A stretch of DNA of 64,000 nucleotides from Sinomicrobium pectinilyticum (GCF_003725735.1 NZ_RJTM01000102.1:1-64000); one strand, 5' to 3'; numbered from the stretch's first letter, positions 1-8,418 are shown. Notes: generated by a model from the sequence alone, not told the origin. Numbers and translations are program-made.

Positions 1-299
1 CTATAGGCGTATACCGCAGGTTCCGTTCGGATTTGGATGGAATCTTCCTTAAAGTTGATTTCCAGTACCCCGGGATCTTTGTAAAAACTCCATTCCTTTT
101 TCAGGAAGGCTGTACCATCTCCTTCAACTTCTTCGCCCTCCGGCCCCGCAAAATGCTTCGCCTCCGTGATCTCATAAGTGCTGTCAAACACAAAGTTGTT
201 ATTATCTACCGGGTCAACGGGATCAACAGGGCTGTCATCATCGTTGTTTGAACAGGAAAGAAGCAGCACTATAAACGGGATAAATACTAATCGATTCAT
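1..299 (-). CDS. Lipoprotein, C-terminal part cut by window edge
   Basis: The minus strand reads from an ATG at 299-297 without a stop to position 1, giving about 99 residues. The start MNRLVFIPFIVLLLSCSNND is a lipoprotein signal peptide with the lipobox LLSC; the mature protein begins with Cys and an Asn/Asp run. A Pro-Val-Asp repeat follows as a flexible linker. The rest contains 'YEITEAKHF' and 'KKEWSFYKD', suggesting a small lipocalin-like beta fold, but I do not recognise the family. It probably sits in the outer membrane. The gene continues beyond the window. Confidence 0.75.
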   Translation of the reverse strand, partial: MNRLVFIPFIVLLLSCSNNDDDSPVDPVDPVDNNNFVFDSTYEITEAKHFAGPEGEEVEGDGTAFLKKEWSFYKDPGVLEINFKEDSIQIRTEPAVYAY

Positions 300-574
300 A
301 ATTTAATGGTACGGTAAAAAGGCAAAAAGTTAAGGAGTTAAAAACACTTACAACCCCAAAATGACTTAAACGAGTTCGATATTATATATTCCCAAAAGCC
401 GAAAACAGGTGACAAAAAACAACCCTTTTTTATCATAAATGATGAAGTAATGATCCTCCATCTGGTTCCCGTTTGTAACGGGGTCCCACCCCGGGATCTT
501 TAATGTTTTTTTATGGCAGGTCCCCCGTTTTTGTTGCGCTCAAACGAGGGCCTGTTGGAAATTTTCCACTTATA

Positions 575-816
575 TTACTTCTTACTTTTCTTTACAGGAT
601 ATTTTTCAACGTATATTTTTATCATTTCACCGGGTTCTTTTCCCACGACTTTTTCGATAAGCAGAAATTTACATAAGGCTCAGGCGCACCGGTATTGAAA
701 TGGATATTGATTAATTGTTGTTTCTCTATTCTTATCTTGCCCTGGATTTCCTCAAACGTGTTATCCCCTTCGAAATTTCCGTTTTTCACCCCTGCTTTTT
801 CCCTTGATCCCTGCAT
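575..816 (-). pseudogene. Decayed copy of small HTH-like gene (paralogue of 5495-5701)
   Basis: Minus-strand translation gives 'NTFEEIQGKIRIEKQQL' and 'INIHFNTGAPEPY', closely matching the gene at 5495-5701. After EPY, a 2-nt insertion near 673-676 throws the frame. In the shifted frame the expected tail continues (FLLIEKVVGKEPGEM, then VEKYPVKKSK) to a stop at 575-577. At DNA level 581-770 aligns with 5497-5690 at high identity. It is a duplicated and inactivated copy. The pattern TGI/RI...RL..I....GA resembles a Cro/XRE helix-turn-helix, but this is inference. Confidence 0.7.
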
Positions 817-958
817 TTTTGTGAGTTTGGGGTAATGTTTTTCTCAACTGTTTAAATTTTCTCGATTTTTTGTCACCCGTTTTCCTTTTTTCGGAATAAT
901 ATAGTGTAAGAGGGCGAAAAAAATAAAATTTAAACAGTCACTTAGTATTATGTATAAT

Positions 959-1132
959 GAACTTGTCCTGAGTTGTTCTATTACCTACAAAATCATCATT
1001 TTGCCCCCTAATTTCGTAATTTTCTCGAACCGTAGCGCTGCTATGCTCCCGATAAAATCGGGATCCAAAATTACTTCATTAATGAACAAAAGCATGACTT
1101 TTCGCTCAAATACAACAACTCAAGACGAGTTC
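959..1132. mobile_element. MITE-like element, copy A (174 bp)
   Basis: The element is bounded by imperfect terminal inverted repeats (GAACTTGTCCTGAGTTGT at the left; GAACTCGTCTTGAGTTGT as reverse complement at the right) and flanked by the 3-bp direct repeat AAT (956-958 and 1133-1135). Inside is the palindrome CCCGATAAAATCGGG with flanking arms GTAATTTT/AAAATTAC. It is an inverted near-copy of 36475-36706, with only a few mismatches in the shared part. It encodes no protein. It lies 19 bp upstream of the ATG at 1152, so it supplies the 5' region of that gene. Confidence 0.8.
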
Positions 1133-1151
1133 AATTTAAGCAATTTTTGCA

Positions 1152-2727
1152 ATGAAGAAAATTACCTTATTACATAATTTCAGATTTTCCTTTTTGTTTA
1201 TTCTAACCATTTCAATTTATTCTTGTTCAAAAGACGATAGTATATCACATGAAACAGAAGCAAGTGGAAGTGTTGGTTTTTCAATACAAAAGGACAAACT
1301 CCACTTTAGTAGCAAGGAAGAACTTAAAGATTTTATTGATAATAGTAGTGAAAAAGAGTTCACTGAACAGATCAGGACATTACAAGAAAAAGGATTTAGA
1401 CCGCTGACTCCTATTTTTTTTAGAAAACGAAACAGAAGCCTATAATGAATTTCTGATTAGAAAAAGGGATAGATTGGCTTCTAAGTCAAAAAATATACTT
1501 TCTTCCCGTGGGGATTCAAATATACTGTTGGAAGAACTGGATGAGGATGATGAAATTATTGCAGACCCCAGTTTTGCAGCGGTATTGAACGAAGACCGTG
1601 CTATTTATGTTGGAGATTCTTTGCATGTTTTTACTAGCAGGGGGGCATATAGCTGTACAATTGAAGATGAGCAATATCTGTTTGATTATCTTAATGGGTT
1701 GGAAAATGGGGATACAAATACCAAGCAAAGTAATACATCATCAAAAGTACCACCTGAGCCTCAGGATATGAATTGTCCAAATGGTACACAGGTTATTAGC
1801 GAAATTATTGATGGAAGAATGACACATCGGTATGTATGTAGACAAAGCACGTTTACTCCCCCAACAAACACAGGTTCCAATATTCCCTCAAAACTTCCCC
1901 ATGAAATAAAGCAAGGTTTAGGGTTTTGTGCTATTGAAGGTGAAAGTTTATGGCAAAAAGTGTTTGGGGAGGCTGAAACTTGCCATGATTATTTTGATAG
2001 TAGAAGACGAGTAAAAGTAAAGTTCTGGAATCAAAACTATTTCGTGTATTCGTCCATTGGAGTTATGGTAAAATATCAAAAAAAATATACATTGGGTTGG
2101 CAGAAATCAGATGCGGTAGATTATACAGAATTAGGTATTAATTATGCGGAGTATACTTTTCCGATGAATATGACGGGATATAATGCTCTTAAAGAGCAGG
2201 GTGTTATTGCTAAATATAAGGGAGTGACTTATAAGGCAGATGGCACCATAGTAAGGGACTATAAACCAAAAACTTCTGGCTGGCCTTTTATGAACGAGGC
2301 TTATTTACCTGATGGATTAGAATTATATCTGTTTGATAATAAGTTTCAGGGTATAAAAGGAAAAGAGTTGAACAAACAAGTAGGGGAATTGATAAAAAAG
2401 GGAATTCCAGACGTATTAAAAGCGACCGGCTTGATGAAGGATCTTAAGGAAGGTAAAGTTAATATTACGGCTACTGCCTACGACCCCACTAAGGAAAGAA
2501 TTAAGTTTATGCAAATAGGGAAAGTAAAGCAAAGTTCCGGAGGCAAAATAAGACATACTTTTGACAAGAATGCGATATTTACTTTTGTATTTGGAGATGG
2601 CGGGCTTGAAAAATTTGATTTTGGTGCAGAAAAGTATAAAGATGTGCGAATTGATTTTTATGGTGTTGCGAGAAGGGATGGGAGAATATATAAAGGTAAA
2701 CAAATGGGATTCCGGGAAGAAAAATAA
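1152..2727 (+). pseudogene. Surface lipoprotein split by a frameshift in a run of 8 T
   Basis: Two frames make one gene: 1152-1445 (97 residues with signal peptide and lipobox IYSC, then KDD) and the frame containing 1474-2727. Removing one T from the run at 1414-1421 joins '...PLTPIF' to 'LENETEAYNEFLIRKRDR' and yields about 524 residues. The second part has no good start of its own (TTG). After the lipobox there is an acidic, coiled stretch and then a beta-rich C-terminal half. I do not recognise the family. It heads an operon with the two barrel genes that follow (22-nt gap). The frameshift may be a true mutation, phase variation or a sequencing error. Confidence 0.7.
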
Positions 2728-2749
2728 ATATTACTTAACTAAATTCGAC

Positions 2750-3325
2750 ATGAAAAATTATTTGTTTGTATTTGCTTTTTTTTTAGCTATTATACATATA
2801 GAAGCACAGGAGGTTAGCATAGAAAAATCTATTTTTGGTATTCAAACAGGCTTCCTTGGAATATGGGTACATAATGAAGCAAAACTTTCCTCAAAAATTT
2901 CCTTACGGAGTGAAATTGGCTTAGATGCAGGTTTTCAGTCAGGCGAGTATTACCAAGCCGTAGGAGTATACAAAGGGATGGCGTTAATACCTTCCATTAC
3001 TTTAGAACCCCGGTATTATTACAATTTGGAAAAACGGAATGGAAAGGGAAGATCCTATGCCAAGAACAGTGGTAATTTTTTAACGCTAAGAATGAAATAT
3101 TTTCCGGATTGGTTTGTCATTGCGTCAGATAAAAACAGAGTGCATACTACGGAGCAAATTTCTTTTATTCCAAAATGGGGGTTAAGAAGAACTCTCGGGG
3201 AACACTTTACTTATGAAGCGGGGATAGGAATAGGTTATTATCATAATTTTGATGAAAGTAATATTGTTTTCGATAAAAGCGGAGTGATGATGGATTTTCA
3301 TCTTAGAATAGGATATACTTTCTAA
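2750..3325 (+). CDS. Small outer-membrane beta-barrel protein
   Basis: The product has 191 residues. I chose the ATG at 2750 because it starts a clear signal peptide (MKNYLFVFAFFLAIIHIEAQ, cleavage after AQ); the frame stays open upstream to 2561, but that part lies inside the preceding gene. The mature protein alternates polar and aromatic residues in short strands and ends in the barrel-like 'FHLRIGYTF' with a C-terminal Phe. These are typical signs of a small outer-membrane barrel or membrane-associated porin-like protein. It is the second gene of the surface operon, with the third starting 6 nt downstream. Substrate or partner is unknown. Confidence 0.7.
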   Translation: MKNYLFVFAFFLAIIHIEAQEVSIEKSIFGIQTGFLGIWVHNEAKLSSKISLRSEIGLDAGFQSGEYYQAVGVYKGMALIPSITLEPRYYYNLEKRNGKGRSYAKNSGNFLTLRMKYFPDWFVIASDKNRVHTTEQISFIPKWGLRRTLGEHFTYEAGIGIGYYHNFDESNIVFDKSGVMMDFHLRIGYTF

Positions 3326-3331
3326 TCTGTA

Positions 3332-4039
3332 ATGAAAGCCAATAAGAGAATATTTTTTATCTGCTTCCTCTTCTTATTATCGGGAGTAACCACTCCGATA
3401 ATAAGCCAAACATTAACTCCACCCCGATTCTATACTGGTGTGGAGTTAAACAATAAAAATATTTTTTTTCGGGATGATGGCGGTTATGCAGGTTTTTTTG
3501 TGGGGACAGAATTGTTTTCTGTGTCCTTTATAGCCCCGGAAATCGAAGTAAAATACCTTACCGGAAATATTGAATATGAAGAAGCGGATGTAGAAGGTAT
3601 AATTTCAGGGCAATTAAATCACGCTATGCCTTCTAAAAGTATCACTTCCGGTGAATTTGATAGTTGGACATATAGTATAACTCCAAAACTTGCATTTGGC
3701 GATGAGGATTTTCGATTTTTGATATTGCCCAAATACTCCATTGCATCTACATCTGTCAGGGCAAGTTATCATGTAATAGATGATGCCAGAGAATATTATA
3801 GCCGGGTAGAACAGGATGAAAAAAAGGAAAGGCAATCTTATTTTACATTTGGAATAGGGGCTGAAGGACACATTTTTGACACTGATAAACTTTCTTTTGC
3901 CCTTACCCTTCATTATAGTGCATGGAATATCCGGGAATTGTTTGATGGCCTTAATGTAAAAGGCCTTAGAGGTGAAGAAGGTAAGGGCGCTATTGGAATC
4001 GGGTTTAGAGTATACTTTAACCCTTTCGCGAGACTGTAA
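3332..4039 (+). CDS. Outer-membrane beta-barrel protein, C-terminus altered by IS insertion
   Basis: The product has 235 residues with a signal peptide (cleavage near IISQ). Amphipathic strands run to the end, and the last strand reads GIGFRVYFNPFA. The final codons R, L and stop (4031-4039) belong to the IS end. Across the insertion, the right-hand copy of the target duplication continues in frame as P-F-A-A-N-D-D-stop (stop at 5391-5393), so the original tail was NPFAANDD. The change is only a few residues after the last strand, so the barrel may still fold, although the terminal residues matter for BAM-dependent assembly. Third gene of the surface operon. Confidence 0.75.
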   Translation: MKANKRIFFICFLFLLSGVTTPIISQTLTPPRFYTGVELNNKNIFFRDDGGYAGFFVGTELFSVSFIAPEIEVKYLTGNIEYEEADVEGIISGQLNHAMPSKSITSGEFDSWTYSITPKLAFGDEDFRFLILPKYSIASTSVRASYHVIDDAREYYSRVEQDEKKERQSYFTFGIGAEGHIFDTDKLSFALTLHYSAWNIRELFDGLNVKGLRGEEGKGAIGIGFRVYFNPFARL

Positions 4040-5368
4040 ACTGAACTCTGTCTGAAAAAGATTAGAAGTATTAATTTTATTCAGACAGTACCATGACAAA
4101 GAAAGAACAGACAGAATTTGAAAAGAAGGTGCTCGAGCAGTTCATGTCGGGCAAGAACCTTTTCGGTGAGGGAGGCGCCTTTGCCCCCATGCTGAAGAAT
4201 GTGATCGAGAAGGCCCTTGAGGCGGAGATGGACGGCCATCTGGACGAGGGTGAGCGCACCAAGGGCAACAAACGCAATGGCAAGGGAAAAAAGACGCTGA
4301 AAAGTGGTTTTGGGACCTTCGACATCGATACCCCGCAGGACCGCCAGAGCAGCTTTGAGCCGGAGCTGGTGAAAAAACGCCAGACCATCCTGGCGGACAA
4401 TCTCTCGGAGAAGATCATCGGCCTCTACGGCCTTGGGATGAGTTACCGGGACATCTCGTCCCATATCAAGGAGATGTACGATACGGAGATCTCCCATACG
4501 GTCTTAAGCCAGATCACCGATCGGATCGTCCCCGATGTAAAGGCGTGGCAGAACCGTCCCCTGGAGCCCCTCTATTGCATCGTATGGCTGGATGCGATGC
4601 ACTACAAGGTAAAGGTCGATGGGAAGATCGAGCACAAGGCTCTTTATAACATACTTGGCATCAACAAGGAGGGATATAAGGAAGTTTTGGGCATGTACAT
4701 CTCCGAGAGCGAGGGTGCCAACTTCTGGCTCCAAGTGCTGACCGACCTGAACAACCGTGGACTGCAGGACATCCTTATTGCCTGTACCGATAACCTGAAG
4801 GGCTTCACAGAGGCCATCCTTAGCATATTCCCAAAGACCCAGGTGCAGAAGTGCATTGTCCACCAGATACGCAATTCCCTGAGGTATGTTGCCTCAAAGG
4901 ACCAAAAGGAGTTCATGCGGGATCTCAAAGAGGTATACCGTGCCACCAGTAAGGAGGTGGCCGAGGACGGACTCCTGGCCCTGGGCGAAAAATGGGGAGG
5001 CAAATATCCCGTGGTCATTGAATCCTGGCAGAACAACTGGGAAGAGCTCTCCCAGTACTTCCAATACACCCCGCCCATCCGCAAACTGATCTATACCACC
5101 AATGCCGTGGAGGGCTTCCACCGCCAGGTGCGCAAGGTCACCAAGACCAAAGGGGCCTTTACAAACGATATGGCCCTGCTCAAGCTGGTCTACCTGGCCA
5201 CCAGGAACATCGAGAGGAAATGGACCTCGCCCCTCCAAAATTGGAGCCTGGTGGTCCAGCAACTTTATATTAAATTTGGGGAGAGGATTCCCTTGGAATT
5301 AAATCCCAATCCCTCTGGGGCTAGCCCCAGAGGGATTGATGGATTGGACAGAGTTTAATTTACAGACC
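4030..5368 (+). mobile_element. IS256-family insertion sequence
   Basis: An about 1.34-kb element carries one transposase gene. The ends are imperfect inverted repeats: CTGTAAACTGAACTCTGTC at the left (from about 4034) matches CTGTAAATTAAACTCTGTC as the reverse complement of the right end (to about 5366). The 9-bp sequence CCCTTTCGC occurs directly on both sides (4021-4029 and 5369-5377), which is the expected IS256 target duplication. One base at either boundary is ambiguous. The interior is visibly richer in G and C than the AT-rich neighbours, suggesting recent arrival. It interrupts the last codons of the barrel gene. Confidence 0.9.
4093..5358 (+). CDS. IS256-family (mutator-type) DDE transposase
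   Basis: The product has 421 residues, close to the family's usual 390-420. The catalytic triad is visible: D167 in 'WLDAMHY', D233 in 'ACTDNLKGF' and E340 in 'NAVEGFHRQ'. Between them is the family C/H motif 'QKCIVHQIRNS'. The N-terminal part holds the DNA-binding segment with 'EAEMDGHL' and 'RNGKGKKT'. The gene appears intact and fills the IS between its inverted repeats, so the element is probably still able to move. Codon use is rich in G/C third positions, unlike the flanking operon. Confidence 0.95.
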   Translation: MTKKEQTEFEKKVLEQFMSGKNLFGEGGAFAPMLKNVIEKALEAEMDGHLDEGERTKGNKRNGKGKKTLKSGFGTFDIDTPQDRQSSFEPELVKKRQTILADNLSEKIIGLYGLGMSYRDISSHIKEMYDTEISHTVLSQITDRIVPDVKAWQNRPLEPLYCIVWLDAMHYKVKVDGKIEHKALYNILGINKEGYKEVLGMYISESEGANFWLQVLTDLNNRGLQDILIACTDNLKGFTEAILSIFPKTQVQKCIVHQIRNSLRYVASKDQKEFMRDLKEVYRATSKEVAEDGLLALGEKWGGKYPVVIESWQNNWEELSQYFQYTPPIRKLIYTTNAVEGFHRQVRKVTKTKGAFTNDMALLKLVYLATRNIERKWTSPLQNWSLVVQQLYIKFGERIPLELNPNPSGASPRGIDGLDRV

Positions 5369-5494
5369 CCCTTTCGCTGCTAACGACGACTAAGCTTCTT
5401 CCATTCTTTCACTCTTCCCAACGTTCTCTTTCGCCTCACCTAAAGCCTGAGCCGGGATTTTTTTATAAGCTGAAAATAATACGGTTTAAGCCCT

Positions 5495-5701
5495 TTACTT
5501 ACTTTTCTTTACAGGATATTTTTCAACGTAAGCTTTCATCATTTCACCTGGTTTTTTTCCTACTGCTTTTTCGATAAGCAGAAATTCATAGGGCTCAGTT
5601 GCACCAGTATTGAAATAAATATTGATTAATCGTTGTTTTTCTATACCTGTCCTGGCTTGAATCTTTTCAAAAGTGTTTCCTCCCTCAGACTTCTCCCGCA
5701 T
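5495..5701 (-). CDS. Small HTH-like protein
   Basis: The product has 68 residues from the ATG at 5701, which is preceded by AGGAG five bases upstream. The frame stays open to 5956, but that extension overlaps the end of the DUF4276 gene and looks less protein-like. The core 'NTFEKIQARTGIEKQRL' followed by 'INIYFNTGATEPYEFLLI' has the helix-turn-helix look of XRE/Cro proteins, and the tail is basic (KKSK). A decayed paralogue lies at 575-816. It follows the ATPase-DUF4276 pair on the same strand and could be its last gene, with a gap of about 180 nt. The function is inferred only from the HTH pattern. Confidence 0.5.
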   Translation of the reverse strand: MREKSEGGNTFEKIQARTGIEKQRLINIYFNTGATEPYEFLLIEKAVGKKPGEMMKAYVEKYPVKKSK

Positions 5702-5885
5702 AAATACTCCTAAATTGGTCCGCTTTTCCAATTTGTATTTTTTCTTTAGTTCCAAACTACGATCGGAGTAGACCGCGTTCCGTACATTTTTAATCGTGTC
5801 ACCTGTATTGATTGCTATATTATAGAAGGAATAGGATCCTAATACATAATTTTTATGGTAAACTGTATTTGATAGGTATAAGTAT

Positions 5886-6569
5886 TTAGAGATTTTCCAG
5901 CTTAGTAATCCATTCATTAAAATGTGGGCATTTGGTTCTAAGTAATGATAAACCAATATCTTCAGCTACCATAGGGCCAACTTGCGCTTTTTGACCTTTA
6001 TAAGTAGGTATATATTTGATGATTCTCTTTGATGGTGCGGTTTGCGGAGATTCGTTAATTTCTTCGGGGGCTGTTTTTCCTATATCTTTTTTGAGTCTTT
6101 CAATTCCGGTTGGACTATCTGGATACATGAGGAAGAGCCGATCCGGATCAACCAATAGAAAAGTTTCAAACTCATGTAATTGTACGTATGGAATACAATT
6201 CGGATGATTAATAGATTTTCCAATGGCTTCTTCCAATGCTTTGACCTTTGCATAATGGTCTGGTATATTTTGAATATCTTCGGTGTATGGACTTTGAGAG
6301 TCTTTTGGGAATGCGTATAGATCAATAAACGTGGTATACCAGGTATTCGGCTTATTTCGATCTGATTGTATCCATCGGACTACATCATTTTTTAACCAGT
6401 TGTACCGTGAAAGACCACCTTTATGTCGTTTATTACTATGTTTAGACCATCCGGTGGTAATTTTTCGTACTGAAACAAAAATGTTTAATGAAGCAAAATG
6501 TTTTACTAAAACATCATTGACAAATGCTTCTTCTGTACTTCCTTCTACTATAATATTTAAGAACTTCAT
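5886..6569 (-). CDS. DUF4276 family protein (TOPRIM-like), partner of AAA ATPase
   Basis: The product has 227 residues. The N-terminal 'NIIVEGSTEEAFVNDVL' places a conserved Glu where TOPRIM folds have their metal-binding Glu; later acidic motifs are 'FIDLYAFP' and 'LHEFETFLLVD'. This order matches DUF4276, a TOPRIM-related family usually coded next to a RecF/OLD-like ATPase. The start codon overlaps the stop of the upstream ATPase gene (ATGA), so the two are translationally coupled. By analogy with OLD and PARIS systems, the pair may be an anti-phage module in which the ATPase senses infection and this protein is the nuclease-like effector. That role is inference. Confidence 0.8.
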   Translation of the reverse strand: MKFLNIIVEGSTEEAFVNDVLVKHFASLNIFVSVRKITTGWSKHSNKRHKGGLSRYNWLKNDVVRWIQSDRNKPNTWYTTFIDLYAFPKDSQSPYTEDIQNIPDHYAKVKALEEAIGKSINHPNCIPYVQLHEFETFLLVDPDRLFLMYPDSPTGIERLKKDIGKTAPEEINESPQTAPSKRIIKYIPTYKGQKAQVGPMVAEDIGLSLLRTKCPHFNEWITKLENL

Positions 6570-7669
6570 GGTCTGCCTCCTATGATATTTTTTTCCCAGA
6601 TTTGGCCGGTAGAAAATTCATCTAAATATACTTCTAGTGCTTTGGCATCCGGTCTGGTATATTCGGAAGCCCTTCCTTTACGTTCAATAACAACAATGTC
6701 ATCCAGTTCAAAATTATTAACCATACTTATAGATTGTGTAGCTATAAATACCTGACAGTGGGTAGAAGCTGCTTTTATTAATCCGGCTACAGCGTCTATG
6801 GCACTCGGATGAAGACCAAGCTCTGGTTCATCCAAAAACAATACGGTAGGTAAGTCTTTGGGATTTTGAGCCAAGAGACTTATTAACGCTATTGATCTGA
6901 GCATCCCGTCTGAAGCTTGCCCGGAATTAAATATTTTATTCGTACCTTTTTCTTTCCATCTCAAAAGAACTTGTCCAAATTCTTCGTACAGCTCAAAATC
7001 ATCAAAGAAGGGTAATACTAAACGAAGGTATCTTACTATTCTTTGATAATACGCTTTTTCTTCGTTTTGTAACCGAAAGAGAAAACTACCAAGGTTTTCC
7101 CCGTTTTGCTTTAACCAACGGCCATCTGCCGAAGACCATTTTAAACGCATTGCTGAGGTATCACTGGTATTATGAAATTGGTATACCACCAATTTTTTAA
7201 GGGAGTTAAGAGTGACAAGAGCTGACTTGTCAGACAGTTCAATTAATCTCGGTTCTTCGTGCCCTACACCACAAGAAATCCAATCACCCTTTTTCACAGA
7301 TTTGCCTTCTGTATGCCTATAATTTTCTTTTTTGAAAACTAACTTATCCGGTTTAGCAAACATTAGGCTAAATTCATATTCGTTATAACCACTTTCTGTT
7401 TCAATTTCTATATAAGCATCGATAGAATTTGTTACACTTGCCTCATCATGTAGAATATCATTAGAACCCCCAAGGAAAGACACATATTCTTGCAGCTTTC
7501 CATCCGAGTCTAACATCTTACTCAAAAAACGAAAAAAGGAAATAAAATTACTTTTGCCCGAACCATTCGGACCAATCAAGACATTAATCGGTTTTGGCTT
7601 AAAGCTTTCTATAGCTTTAATAGATTTAAACCCTTTTATTGTAAAGGACTTTAATTTTATATCTGGCAT
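6566..7669 (-). CDS. AAA family ATPase (RecF/SMC-like, AAA_21 type)
   Basis: The product has 367 residues. Walker A is GPNGSGKS at 33-40. A signature-like 'ASDGMLRSIALISLL' comes before Walker B 'TVLFLDEPELGLHP', followed by a switch-like 'FIATQSISMVNNF'. This is the ABC-type ATPase head found in OLD, RecF and many defence proteins. It carries no coiled-coil arm of SMC length. It overlaps the DUF4276 gene by 4 nt and lies 37 nt downstream of an HTH gene on the same strand, so HTH-ATPase-DUF4276 is a likely transcription unit. A two-gene ATPase plus TOPRIM defence module is the best reading, though not proven. Confidence 0.85.
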   Translation of the reverse strand: MPDIKLKSFTIKGFKSIKAIESFKPKPINVLIGPNGSGKSNFISFFRFLSKMLDSDGKLQEYVSFLGGSNDILHDEASVTNSIDAYIEIETESGYNEYEFSLMFAKPDKLVFKKENYRHTEGKSVKKGDWISCGVGHEEPRLIELSDKSALVTLNSLKKLVVYQFHNTSDTSAMRLKWSSADGRWLKQNGENLGSFLFRLQNEEKAYYQRIVRYLRLVLPFFDDFELYEEFGQVLLRWKEKGTNKIFNSGQASDGMLRSIALISLLAQNPKDLPTVLFLDEPELGLHPSAIDAVAGLIKAASTHCQVFIATQSISMVNNFELDDIVVIERKGRASEYTRPDAKALEVYLDEFSTGQIWEKNIIGGRP

Positions 7670-7706
7670 ATTTTATTGTCTAATAAGTTGACTTATAGGT
7701 GTTGGT

Positions 7707-8108
7707 TTAAGTTTTTTTCTTTGATTCTAGCTCTTGAACTCTCTTTTTTAAAAAATCTTTTACTTCCTTTAGTGCTTCATTAGCTTCAGTCAGAAGATCA
7801 ATTCTTTTTTCCAATTCTTTTACTTTTTCCTTGCAACCATTACCTTTTGAGGTTTCTTTATGCATGGAACCCTTACCCACCAATAGCCACTCTGAATTAA
7901 CTTCTGAGTATTTAAGAATAATTTTTTGAATGATATCAAAAGATGCATTGGGGTATTTATTACTTCTTTTATCTATGGAGAATAACCTTTGTACCCTTTG
8001 ATGGTCCACGCCAATAGCATTACTGAATGCTGAAACATTTCCTTTATGGTAATAATCAATTAACTCTCTAATTCTTTTATTATCCTTTGGTAAATCCATA
8101 AATTGCAA
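7707..8108 (-). CDS. HTH (XRE/CI-like) transcriptional regulator with C-terminal coiled coil
   Basis: The product has 133 residues; a second ATG three codons in (8099) is equally possible. Residues 10-75 form a helix-turn-helix of the phage-repressor kind: 'IRELIDYYHKGNVSAFSNAI' followed by 'GVDHQRVQRLFS' and 'NSEWLLVGKGSM'. Residues 92-133 are rich in Lys, Glu and Leu with heptad spacing and should form a coiled coil for dimerisation. The gene diverges from the small gene at 8230, and a perfect 12-bp palindrome lies between them. It heads the ATPase-DUF4276 unit, so it probably represses or times that module and itself. Confidence 0.75.
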   Translation of the reverse strand: MQFMDLPKDNKRIRELIDYYHKGNVSAFSNAIGVDHQRVQRLFSIDKRSNKYPNASFDIIQKIILKYSEVNSEWLLVGKGSMHKETSKGNGCKEKVKELEKRIDLLTEANEALKEVKDFLKKRVQELESKKKT

Positions 8109-8125
8109 AAATGTTTGAATAATAG

Positions 8126-8156
8126 TTGTTTAATTTCAAACATGTTTGTATATTTG
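8126..8156 (+). promoter_or_regulatory. Promoter with embedded palindromic operator
   Basis: TTG at 8126-8128 and TATATTTG at 8149-8156 fit the Bacteroidota promoter (TTG, about 20 bp, TAnnTTTG) reading toward the gene at 8230. Between the boxes lies the perfect palindrome CAAACATGTTTG (8137-8148), with related half-sites nearby (ATGTTTG at 8111, CAAACC near 8167). A palindrome between the two promoter boxes is where a repressor dimer would block RNA polymerase. The divergent HTH protein is the obvious candidate to bind it. Confidence 0.55.
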
Positions 8157-8229
8157 TTGTCACATACAAACCAAAACTCATTTTTCCTTTTATTGGAACT
8201 AAAAAGGTAAGAAACAAATTTACGCAAAA

Positions 8230-8418
8230 ATGAAGAGAAAGTATAATACTCAAATCGTAAATACACTTGCTAAACGGTATGATGTAACCACGCGCTATAT
8301 TCGAACTTGTTTGAAAGGAGAAGGAAATTCCTTGTTAGCCGATGAAATACAAAACGAATATAAAAGGCTAGTAGGCAAATTGAATGTTGTGCTGGATTCT
8401 TTAGGTATTGATAGATAG
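8230..8418 (+). CDS. Small HTH-like protein divergent from XRE regulator
   Basis: The product has 62 residues: a basic N-terminus (MKRKYNTQ), 'IVNTLAKRYDVTTRYIRTCL' as a plausible helix-turn-helix, and an acidic helix 'LLADEIQNEYKRLVGKL'. Such short proteins are common next to Bacteroidota XRE regulators and prophage repressors, where they act like Cro. It is read from the promoter at 8126-8156. I am fairly sure it is a gene because of the clean promoter and the HTH-like sequence, but its role is inferred from position only. Confidence 0.6.
   Translation: MKRKYNTQIVNTLAKRYDVTTRYIRTCLKGEGNSLLADEIQNEYKRLVGKLNVVLDSLGIDR

Noticed and set aside
513-698. Plus-strand frame of 61 codons
   Set aside because: It is the antisense shadow of the decayed HTH gene at 575-816, whose reading frame is supported by a paralogue.
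950-1177. Plus-strand frame of 75 codons across MITE copy A
   Set aside because: It lies almost fully inside the MITE, whose copy B has no matching frame. It is a chance opening.
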